Shown here one piece after another: positions 1-6,284 of a stretch of DNA of 12,581 nt. The notes beneath the pieces were generated by a model. It was given only the letters and a program-made list of their open reading frames with translations. It had not been told where the DNA came from and ran no database searches. How positions within the stretch are numbered: the stretch's first letter is position 1; the number at the start of each line of letters is the position of its first letter. Position numbers and translations under genes: made by a program. The stretch lies in contig JAZDOH010000028.1 of the NCBI GenBank assembly GCA_043798815.1, positions 1 through 12,581 on the forward strand, read 5' to 3'. This stretch comes from JAZDOH01 sp043798815 (GTDB taxonomy: Bacteria; Patescibacteriota; Gracilibacteria; UM-FILTER-43-11).

Positions 1-104
1 AATTGATCGTGTGTGATTCGAGTAGGTATTTGATCCAAAAGTTCTATAGGAGAACCAATGTCATGAGTGGTCGTAACGTTTACCCAAGATGGTTTTTCAG
101 GCAT
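1..104 (-). CDS. Partial hypothetical protein, N-terminal 34 codons
   Basis: An open frame on the minus strand starts at an ATG (complement of 102-104) and stays open to the left edge, giving a product that begins MPEKPSWVNVTTTHDIGSPI and continues for 34 codons. No family is recognised in so short a piece. The frame is supported by a good promoter on the same strand just upstream (TTGTCT, 17 nt, TATTAT) about 20 nt before the start codon. There is no Shine-Dalgarno sequence, as for the other genes here. It is divergent from the aldolase gene, so the two share a roughly 100-nt control region. Most of the gene lies outside the window, so its function cannot be judged. Confidence 0.6.
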   Translation of the reverse strand, partial: MPEKPSWVNVTTTHDIGSPIELLDQIPTRITHDQ

Positions 105-125
105 TTTTTATAATAAAAGGAGGGG

Positions 126-154
126 ATAATACAATAAAAAAAGAAAATAGACAA
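126..154 (-). promoter_or_regulatory. Promoter for the left-edge minus-strand gene
   Basis: Read on the minus strand, a -35 box TTGTCT (complement of 149-154) is followed after exactly 17 nt by a -10 box TATTAT (complement of 126-131). Transcription would start near 119, leaving a leader of about 15 nt before the ATG at 104. Both boxes and the spacing fit a sigma-70 type promoter. Confidence 0.6.
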
Positions 155-193
155 GTTTTATAAACACACATTTTTTGTTACAGTGACTTTGTT

Positions 194-199
194 TACAAT
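194..199 (+). promoter_or_regulatory. Candidate -10 box (TACAAT) for the aldolase gene
   Basis: TACAAT lies 13 nt before the aldolase ATG, so transcription would begin only a few bases before the start codon and give a nearly leaderless mRNA. The -35 is not clear: TTGTTA at 175-180 is only 13 nt away, and the position 17 nt upstream is a T-run. The element is suggested by analogy with the similar TACAAT boxes before lysS and the nucleotidyltransferase gene. Confidence 0.4.
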
Positions 200-212
200 A
201 ATTTAAATTTTT

Positions 213-1232
213 ATGGACATCACATTGCTCTCCAAAACCGCCCAGGCCATGGTAGCACCCGGCAAGGGCATTTTAGCCATTGATGAAAGCGGCGGAACCT
301 GCAAAAAACGCTTCGACGAATTGGGAGTGGAGTGTAACGAAGAAAATCGCCGGTTGTATCGCCAAATGCTGGTGACGGCGCCGGAAATTGAGAAGTACAT
401 TAGCGGTTATATCCTTTTTGACGAAACTCTTCGCCAAAAAACCGATGATGGAACGCCTTTCCCGGAAGTTTTAAAAAGAAAGGGCATTATGCCGGGGATT
501 AAAGCGGATGCGGGGCTCAAAGAGTTGGCGCTGTATCCCGGAGAAAAAGTGTCGGAGGGGCTGGATGGATTGCGTGAACGGTTGGCGGAATGGAAAAAAT
601 TAGGCGCCGTCTTCGCTAAATGGCGCGTCGTTGTTACGATTAAGGGGGATGGGTTGCCTAGTGACGCGAGTTTGATGGCTAATTCCCACACACTGGCCCG
701 TTACGCGGCTCTCTGCCAGGAGGCGGATATTGTACCCATGGTGGAACCGGAGATTTTGTTGGAAGGCGACCATACAATTCAGCGATGCTACGACGTGAGC
801 GCCAAGGCGTGGAAAATGCTTTTTGAACAATTGGAAGAGCAAGGTGTAGCGCTGGAAGGAACAATTTTAAAAACCAGCATGGTGGTCGCGGGTAAGGCTT
901 GCCCCACCCAAGCGGATCGAGAGGATGTGGCGAAACAAACGTTAAAATGTCTCCTAAAAAATATCCCGAAAGAACTGGCGGGCGTAGTGTTTTTATCCGG
1001 CGGTCTTAGCGACGCGGATTCCACTGTTTATCTAAATATGATCAATCAGATTAAGGACAAAAAACCTTGGCCTTTGAGCTTTTCTTACGGCCGCGGCATT
1101 CAACGACCCGCGCTGAAGATTTGGGCGGCTAATAAAGCGGATGTCGCACAGGCTCAAAAAGCTTTGGTGCACCGAGCCAACATGAACGGCCTGGCTTCCC
1201 TGGGACAGTACTCGGAAACCATGGAAAAATGA
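213..1232 (+). CDS. fba: Fructose-bisphosphate aldolase, class I
   Basis: Cytosolic aldolase that joins or splits dihydroxyacetone phosphate and glyceraldehyde 3-phosphate; many class I enzymes also make sedoheptulose 1,7-bisphosphate from erythrose 4-phosphate. The 339-aa protein is of the animal/plant-type class I family along its full length. Visible landmarks are GKGILAIDES (Asp24, equivalent to rabbit Asp33), FAKWR (Lys136), VEPEIL (Glu180) and the Schiff-base lysine Lys220 in GTILKTSMV, followed by FLSGG and FSYGRGIQ. The C-terminus ends in GQYSETMEK as in bacterial members, without the terminal Tyr of vertebrate enzymes. The ATG at 213 is chosen because it directly precedes the conserved N-terminal helix. 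There is no Shine-Dalgarno. It is the first gene of a block with GAPDH (34 nt on) and a sugar bisphosphatase. The family assignment is firm; the preferred substrate is not settled by sequence. Confidence 0.96.
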   Translation: MDITLLSKTAQAMVAPGKGILAIDESGGTCKKRFDELGVECNEENRRLYRQMLVTAPEIEKYISGYILFDETLRQKTDDGTPFPEVLKRKGIMPGIKADAGLKELALYPGEKVSEGLDGLRERLAEWKKLGAVFAKWRVVVTIKGDGLPSDASLMANSHTLARYAALCQEADIVPMVEPEILLEGDHTIQRCYDVSAKAWKMLFEQLEEQGVALEGTILKTSMVVAGKACPTQADREDVAKQTLKCLLKNIPKELAGVVFLSGGLSDADSTVYLNMINQIKDKKPWPLSFSYGRGIQRPALKIWAANKADVAQAQKALVHRANMNGLASLGQYSETMEK

Positions 1233-1266
1233 TTTCTTTCAACCCTATATTTTAACCCTCCACCCC

Positions 1267-2277
1267 ATGCCTTCAAAAAAAATTAATATCGGTCTTAACG
1301 GCTACGGCCGGATTGGCCGGTTGCTTCATCGATTATTGCTTAGCCACCCCACGCTTCAAGTGGTCGCGATCAACGCGCGCTCTGAGGACGCGGCCATGCG
1401 GGCGCATTTGCTGAAATACGATTCAATTCATGGCCCGATTACCAATAAAATTGAGGTTAAAAGCGGCAACACGCTGGTCGTGGACGGTACAGCCGTGCAA
1501 TGTGTGGCCATTAAAGACGCGGCTGAAATCCCCTGGGGAAAATTGGGTGTAGACATTGTGGTGGAAGGAACTGGTAAGGCTAAAAATCGCGAGATGGCCG
1601 CCAAACATTTGGTGGGCGGAGCCAAAAAAGTGCTCGTAACCGCCCCAATGAAAGATGACACGCCAACGTTTGTGATTGGGGTGAATGAGAAAAATCTGAA
1701 ACCAACTGACTTGGTGGTCAGCAACGCCAGCTGCACGACAAATTGCGTGGCTTTACCGATTAAACTGATCCATGAACAGTGGGGAGTGAATTATGTTTCG
1801 CTTTCTTCTATTCACGCCGTGACGCATTCGCAAAATCTTCTCGACAATTCGGGACGGGATTTGAGGCGGGCGAGAAGCGCCTTAATGTCCATCATCCCCA
1901 CAACGACGGGAGCGGCTCAGGTGCTTAGTAAAATCATGCCGGAGCTGGCGGGAAGGAGCGACGGAATTGCCTATCGAGTTCCTATTTTAAACAGCTCCAT
2001 CACCGAGCTGACGATTCACACAGACAAAGCCATTACCAAAGAAGAAGTGAATGAGTTTTTCCGGAAAAAAGTCAAAGAAGCCTATTGGGATCCCATTTTG
2101 GATGTGTGTGATGAACCGTTGGTTTCCATCGATTTTAAAGGCAATCCCCACTCGAGCATTGTGGACTTGGGGCTAACCCAGGTGACGGGCGGGCATTACC
2201 TGAAACTCTTCGCCTGGTATGATAACGAATGGGGCTACACCAACCGCCTTAAAGACATGCTGGAACTTATGAGTTAA
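1267..2277 (+). CDS. gap: Glyceraldehyde-3-phosphate dehydrogenase, phosphorylating, NADP-type pocket
   Basis: Interconverts glyceraldehyde 3-phosphate and 1,3-bisphosphoglycerate. The 336-aa chain has the usual length and layout: Rossmann motif NGYGRIGR (11-18), catalytic Cys156 in SNASCTTNC, catalytic His183 in SSIHAVT, phosphate-site RRAR and IIPTTTGAAQ, and the C-terminal WYDNEWGY. The Asp that binds the NAD ribose in glycolytic enzymes (Asp32 in Geobacillus numbering) is replaced: the strand ends INAR with Ala37-Arg38. The Leu-Pro pair (187-188) that favours NAD is Asn194-Ser195. Similar changes occur in NADP-dependent GapB and chloroplast GAPDH, so I infer NADP(H) use and a biosynthetic direction. 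The stretch HAVTHSQ also departs from the usual HxYTxDQ. It lies 15 nt before the bisphosphatase gene, apparently in one operon with the aldolase. No Shine-Dalgarno precedes the ATG (AACCCTCCACCCC). Confidence 0.95.
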   Translation: MPSKKINIGLNGYGRIGRLLHRLLLSHPTLQVVAINARSEDAAMRAHLLKYDSIHGPITNKIEVKSGNTLVVDGTAVQCVAIKDAAEIPWGKLGVDIVVEGTGKAKNREMAAKHLVGGAKKVLVTAPMKDDTPTFVIGVNEKNLKPTDLVVSNASCTTNCVALPIKLIHEQWGVNYVSLSSIHAVTHSQNLLDNSGRDLRRARSALMSIIPTTTGAAQVLSKIMPELAGRSDGIAYRVPILNSSITELTIHTDKAITKEEVNEFFRKKVKEAYWDPILDVCDEPLVSIDFKGNPHSSIVDLGLTQVTGGHYLKLFAWYDNEWGYTNRLKDMLELMS

Positions 2278-2292
2278 TTAACCAATTAGATT

Positions 2293-3210
2293 ATGAAATT
2301 ATTAGACAACCATCTTTTTGAGGCGGGTATTCCGGATTCGCTCCGGCATTTGATTTTGTACATCGCCCGCGCCGCCAAATATATTCACTATTACATCCAA
2401 ACCGGTGACTCGGGGCTGGCGGGAACGGAGAACATTACTGGCGACAAACAGCTTGCGCTTGATGTGCTGGCGGACAAAGTGATCATGGAAAACATCATGC
2501 ATTGCCGGCTGGTGAACCGCGCCTCTTCGGAGGAGCAGGAAAATGAAACGGTGTGTGAGTGCGGCGGAAAAAAGGGGGAGTATTGTGTGGCCTTTGATCC
2601 GCTCGACGGCTCATCGCTCGTGGATGCGAATTTGGCGATTGGTTCGATCTTTGGAATTTATAAAGGCAATGGATTTATCGGGAAAAAAGGACGGGATCAG
2701 GTGGCGGCGTTCTACGTTGTTTACGGCCCACGGACGTCTCTGGTGTATTCGGCCGGCAAGGGAGTCCATGAGTTTTTACTGAACGATGTCGGCGAATTTG
2801 TGCTCGCGCGCGGAGATATTAAGGTGAAAGACCCCATCAAAAATTTTGCTCCCGGTAACCTGCGCTGCACCAATCAAAATCCCAAATACAAAGCCCTGAT
2901 CGACGAGTGGATGAAAAAGGAATATACCCTGCGTTATTCCGGCGGCATGGTGCCCGACCTCAATCATATTTTCATGAAAGGCCAGGGAATTTTTACTTAT
3001 CCGCCCTTCCTCCCAAAATACCCCAACGGAAAATTGAGGTTGCTGTATGAATGCGCACCATTCGCGTATCTGATGGAACAAGCCGGCGGCAGCGCGAGTA
3101 ATGGGGAAATAGCTGTGCTGGATATGCCGATTACAGAAATTCACCAAAGAACACCGATTTTTATTGGGAGTAGCGGGGAGGTGGAGAAAGCAGTGAAGGC
3201 GCTGAAATAA
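2293..3210 (+). CDS. fbp: Class I fructose-1,6-/sedoheptulose-1,7-bisphosphatase family
   Basis: A Mg-dependent phosphatase of the class I FBPase/SBPase family, removing the C1 phosphate from fructose 1,6- or sedoheptulose 1,7-bisphosphate. The 305-aa chain has the metal ligands in SSEEQ (Glu80-Glu81) and DPLDGSS (102-108, with Asp102 and Asp105), and the active-site segment GKLRLLYECAP (246-256, with Glu253). Several segments recall plant SBPase more than FBPase as I remember those families: GDKQLALDVLADK, DGSSLVDANLAIGSIFG, RDQVAAFYVVYGPRT, HEFLL, and YTLRYSGGMVPDLN (211-224), where FBPases usually read RYVGSMVADVHR. The N-terminal region is short, so an AMP-type allosteric site is unlikely. 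It follows gap by 15 nt. Family membership is firm, whereas the SBPase preference is an inference. No terminator is seen in the 4-nt gap to the convergent gene. Confidence 0.9.
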   Translation: MKLLDNHLFEAGIPDSLRHLILYIARAAKYIHYYIQTGDSGLAGTENITGDKQLALDVLADKVIMENIMHCRLVNRASSEEQENETVCECGGKKGEYCVAFDPLDGSSLVDANLAIGSIFGIYKGNGFIGKKGRDQVAAFYVVYGPRTSLVYSAGKGVHEFLLNDVGEFVLARGDIKVKDPIKNFAPGNLRCTNQNPKYKALIDEWMKKEYTLRYSGGMVPDLNHIFMKGQGIFTYPPFLPKYPNGKLRLLYECAPFAYLMEQAGGSASNGEIAVLDMPITEIHQRTPIFIGSSGEVEKAVKALK

Positions 3211-3214
3211 CTAC

Positions 3215-3940
3215 TCAGAGAATGGGAAATTCATCAACCATACGTTGCACCGCTCCGACTTGTAAAAGTATTGTAACTTGATCCCTAAAAGCCACCAAAA
3301 AGTTTCCCAGCTCAGGATGTTGTTTCATCTCGTCCCCGATATTTTTATGGGAAGCTTCAACTATTTCAAGTTGTGTTAACTCTGCTCCATAATCAGATTT
3401 TCCGTGGTAATCTATGCATTGTACTGATACTTCCCCTTCGTAGTCTACAACTGTGAATTCGAGACTTCCCCCCGGCGGATAGTCTATATCGGCACCTTCG
3501 GGGGACGCGCCTACGGTTTGATGACGCAAAATTAATTTAGTATTTCTGTAGGGCGTATTTAATATAACGATATCCGCGCTGCCGCCCCCTTCCCTGCCAA
3601 CGCCCTGACGAGTGTCGCCTAATCCGGCTCTGGCTCCGTAAGTAGGATAATCTCTTTTTTGAGCAAAAGTATCAACAAAACCTATTAGCGGCACTGGCGG
3701 TTGGCCGTCAGCCCCGCCTGTGCGCTCTTCACCATGATTTAACGTATGTCCCCGCCATAATCTATCTATGCATTCCCGAATTCCCGGCGCGAGTTCTTCC
3801 GCGGCGCTTAAAAATTGTTCAAACCGACCCGGGCGTTCTTCTCCCGTTACCCCCAACCTTGTTAAGACATCACGGGTTGAGGAAAGATTATCAAGAGAAG
3901 GCTGTCTTTCCGCTAATGAATCCGGAACTGTTGCTGACAT
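3215..3940 (-). CDS. Hypothetical protein, 241 aa
   Basis: I do not recognise this protein. It has no signal peptide or membrane segment. The first 75 residues look helical and charged (FEQFLSAAEELAPGIRECID), the middle is Gly/Pro-rich (GGADGQPPVPLIGF, GREGGG), and from about residue 120 alternating hydrophobic residues suggest beta strands (ADIVILN, KLILRHQ, SLEFTVVDYEG). The C-terminal 50 residues look helical (ELGNFLVAFRDQVTILLQVG). Coding is supported by length, an appropriate minus-strand promoter (TTGACT, 16 nt, TACAGT) and a start codon with the local leader style (AACCACCAAATTAT before ATG, no Shine-Dalgarno). It converges on the bisphosphatase gene with a 4-nt gap and diverges from lysS. 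The soluble N-terminal style recalls the other hypothetical proteins here, but I could not align it with them. Confidence 0.75.
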   Translation of the reverse strand: MSATVPDSLAERQPSLDNLSSTRDVLTRLGVTGEERPGRFEQFLSAAEELAPGIRECIDRLWRGHTLNHGEERTGGADGQPPVPLIGFVDTFAQKRDYPTYGARAGLGDTRQGVGREGGGSADIVILNTPYRNTKLILRHQTVGASPEGADIDYPPGGSLEFTVVDYEGEVSVQCIDYHGKSDYGAELTQLEIVEASHKNIGDEMKQHPELGNFLVAFRDQVTILLQVGAVQRMVDEFPIL

Positions 3941-3971
3941 ATAATTTGGTGGTTAAGAGATAAGGGTGTTT

Positions 3972-3999
3972 ACTGTATAGAATAATAGCCATAAGTCAA
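3972..3999 (-). promoter_or_regulatory. Promoter for the 241-aa hypothetical gene
   Basis: On the minus strand, TTGACT (complement of 3994-3999) is followed after 16 nt by TACAGT (complement of 3972-3977). A start near 3965 would give a leader of about 25 nt. It lies back to back with the lysS -10 box, about 30 nt away. Confidence 0.5.
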
Positions 4000-4026
4000 G
4001 AGCTCGCAAAGCGCTTTTGTTTTCGC

Positions 4027-4032
4027 TACAAT
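4027..4032 (+). promoter_or_regulatory. -10 box of lysS, implying a leaderless mRNA
   Basis: TACAAT ends 9 nt before the lysS ATG at 4042. Transcription normally starts 6-8 nt after the -10 box, which would place the first base at about 4038-4040, essentially at the start codon. There is no Shine-Dalgarno and no room for one. The -35 position (4004-4009, TCGCAA) is weak. Confidence 0.5.
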
Positions 4033-4041
4033 ACCCCCAGT

Positions 4042-6189
4042 ATGTTTGAAGACAGCCCTCTCATCCGCGAACGGCGAGCGAAACTGGAGAAGATTAAACA
4101 AATGGGTATTAAGCCATACCCGGGGCGTTTTGAGAGAACTCACAATTCGATTAATGCAAAAGCCGTGGCGGAGAAAGGTAAGTGTGATGTTGAGGCCGCC
4201 AGAAAAAAGAAAGCGGATGTAAAAATTGCGGGAAGAATTATGACGCTGCGGGAGCACGGGCATCTCATCTTCGCCCAGCTCCAAGACCAGGAAGGGCGCA
4301 TCCAGATTTGCTGGATGAAAGAGTTTACGCCGGCTGATCAGTTTGAGTTTGTGAAGCTGTTGGATTTGGGAGATTTTGTGGGACTTACGGGGGTTTTGTT
4401 CATGACTCACAAGGGTGAACCTACGCTCCTCATCAAAGACTGCCAGTTACTCAGCAAATCTCTCCGACCGTTGCCGGAAAAATGGCATGGGTTACACGAT
4501 CAGGAGGTCAAATATCGCAAACGTCATTTGGATTTAATTATGAATCGTGAAGAGGTGATGAAGCGTTTTAAAAAACGTCGGGAAATTATTGATGCAATGC
4601 GGAAATACTTGCTTTCGCATGGGTACATGGAAGTGGAAACCCCAATCCTACACTCCCTTTATGGGGGCGCAATGGCCAGGCCTTTTGAAACGTACTTTAA
4701 CGCGCTGGAACAAACGATGTACCTCAGAATCAGCAATGAACTTTTTTTAAAGCGTTTGATTGTGGGCGGGTATGACCGGGTATTCGAATTTTCTATTGAT
4801 TTTAGAAATGAGGGAATAGATACCAGCCATAATCCTGAATTTTTGTTAATGGAGACTATGATGGCTTATGGTTGCGCGGCAGATAACATGAAAGAAAATG
4901 AGGAAATGTTTGCCTACATTGCCGAAAAGACTTTAGGAACAACAAAAATCCAATACCAAGGGCAAAAAATCGACCTTACTCCTCCATGGAAAAGGGTGTC
5001 CGTTGTAGATGCTGTTAAAGAAATCACCAAAGGGGATTTTAATTCCTGGAAGAGCGATGAGGATGCCAGAAAAGCCGCTAGAAAACACGGACTCAAAAAG
5101 GTTGGGCCTAAGACGAGTAAGTTTGGCGTGCTTATGGCTTTTTTTGACGAATTGTGTGAAGAAAAATTCATTCAGCCAACGTTTATTTATAACTACCCGC
5201 GTGAAGTTTCCCCTCTTGCTAAGATCGATCTTGAGAACCCTGATTTCACCGAGCGGTTTGAACTTGTTATTGCGGGGAAGGAGTACGCGAATTCTTATTC
5301 TGAATTGAATGATCCAGTGGAACTCCGCGAAAATTTCCAAGAACAGCAAAAACACCGCGCAGAGCTTGAGGGCGAAGCTCATCCAATTGACGAGGAATTT
5401 ATTGAAGCCATTGAACATGGCATGCCGCCAACTAGCGGCTTGGGTATAGGAGTAGACCGATTAGTTATGTTGCTAACTGATACGACCTCGATTCGGGAAG
5501 TAATATTTTTTCCTGCGCTTCGTAGTACTATTGCGCAACCTGTCAAAGAGACATTGCAGACAAAGCAGACAACAACCCTGGTTAATGATGATCAAAAAAA
5601 TATTAACATTGGCCTTTCTTACGCGGCGGCTCTGAAACTTTTCGATGCTCACGTAAAAAACCCGATGATCCGAAACCACAGTATTGAAAGTGCGGCTGTG
5701 ATGCGCGCGTTGGCCAAACGGTTTGGAGCTAATGAAGAGGCTTGGGGAATTTTAGGATTACTTCATGATATCGACTGGGATCCGGAAACGAGCGACCCCA
5801 AAAACCATGGTATCCATTCCGAAAAAATATTGAGAGAGGCGGGCATGACGGATACGGGTATTGCGGTGATTAAATCGCATGTGTTTGGACTTAAAGGGCA
5901 TAACCATCCATTTGAAAACGAAGTGCGCACACGATTCATTGAGTTCGCATTGGCCGCCGGTGAAACAGTTACGGGTCTTATTCACTCCGCCGCTCTTGTC
6001 CGCCCCGATAAAAAGATTGCAAGCGCTGAAGTCTCTTCTATCAAAAAGAAATTCAAAGACAAAGCTTTTGCCGGCGGCGTGGATCGAAATGTTGTGAAAG
6101 AATGCGAGAAGTTAGGGCTAACAATGGATGAGTTTTTAGGATTGGCTTTGGATGCCATAAAAGGAGTTGCCAAAGAGGTAGGGATATAA
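4042..6189 (+). CDS. lysS: Lysyl-tRNA synthetase (class II) fused to an HD-superfamily hydrolase
   Basis: The protein charges tRNA-Lys with lysine and carries an extra hydrolase-like domain. Residues 1-500 are a complete class II LysRS: N-terminal helix, OB-fold anticodon-binding domain (about 58-145), motif 2 with FRNEG (254-258) and HNPEF, YSELNDP, and motif 3 GLGIGVDRL (467-474), ending at IFFPAL. Bacterial LysRS normally stops there at about 490-510 aa; this one has 715. After a linker (about 494-523), residues 525-715 form an HD domain: His546 (RNHSIES), His575-Asp576 (LLHDID), His589, His592, His613 and His620/His622. A later segment, ALVRPDKKIASAEVSSIKKK followed by FKDKAF, recalls the stand-alone predicted HD hydrolases of COG2316, whose substrate is not established. 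The reading frame crosses the junction without a stop. The promoter suggests a leaderless transcript. What the HD domain cleaves is unknown; LysRS by-products such as Ap4A are only a guess. Confidence 0.95.
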   Translation: MFEDSPLIRERRAKLEKIKQMGIKPYPGRFERTHNSINAKAVAEKGKCDVEAARKKKADVKIAGRIMTLREHGHLIFAQLQDQEGRIQICWMKEFTPADQFEFVKLLDLGDFVGLTGVLFMTHKGEPTLLIKDCQLLSKSLRPLPEKWHGLHDQEVKYRKRHLDLIMNREEVMKRFKKRREIIDAMRKYLLSHGYMEVETPILHSLYGGAMARPFETYFNALEQTMYLRISNELFLKRLIVGGYDRVFEFSIDFRNEGIDTSHNPEFLLMETMMAYGCAADNMKENEEMFAYIAEKTLGTTKIQYQGQKIDLTPPWKRVSVVDAVKEITKGDFNSWKSDEDARKAARKHGLKKVGPKTSKFGVLMAFFDELCEEKFIQPTFIYNYPREVSPLAKIDLENPDFTERFELVIAGKEYANSYSELNDPVELRENFQEQQKHRAELEGEAHPIDEEFIEAIEHGMPPTSGLGIGVDRLVMLLTDTTSIREVIFFPALRSTIAQPVKETLQTKQTTTLVNDDQKNINIGLSYAAALKLFDAHVKNPMIRNHSIESAAVMRALAKRFGANEEAWGILGLLHDIDWDPETSDPKNHGIHSEKILREAGMTDTGIAVIKSHVFGLKGHNHPFENEVRTRFIEFALAAGETVTGLIHSAALVRPDKKIASAEVSSIKKKFKDKAFAGGVDRNVVKECEKLGLTMDEFLGLALDAIKGVAKEVGI

Positions 6190-6228
6190 TATAAATTTCC
6201 CTTTACTTTTTAAGTTGCCCATCAGGAC

Positions 6229-6257
6229 TTGCTTTTTTGTCGTAAATTTGTTATAAT
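6229..6257 (+). promoter_or_regulatory. Promoter of the LPQTG surface-protein gene
   Basis: TTGCTT (6229-6234), a 17-nt spacer and a perfect TATAAT (6252-6257). Transcription would start around 6264, after the ATG at 6261, so translation must use the ATG at 6285, which is also where a signal peptide begins. Confidence 0.75.
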
Positions 6258-6284
6258 ATTATGATTCATTTAAAAATAAAAGCT

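Noticed and set aside
118..125. Strong Shine-Dalgarno-like GGAGGGG on the plus strand
   Set aside because: No start codon follows at suitable distance; the aldolase ATG is almost 90 nt away. On the minus strand it lies within the promoter/leader of the left-edge gene.
4933..5418. Minus-strand frame (161 codons) opposite lysS
   Set aside because: It is a shadow of the conserved LysRS catalytic domain, with no independent support.
213..6189. Possible UGA=Gly code (Gracilibacteria/Absconditabacteria)
   Set aside because: The aldolase and other genes end at TGA at the expected family length, and no conserved glycine is encoded by in-frame TGA.
6261..6284. Upstream in-frame ATG for the LPQTG protein (eight extra residues)
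   Set aside because: A perfect TATAAT ends 3 nt before it, so the transcript would start after this ATG, and the signal peptide begins at the ATG at 6285.
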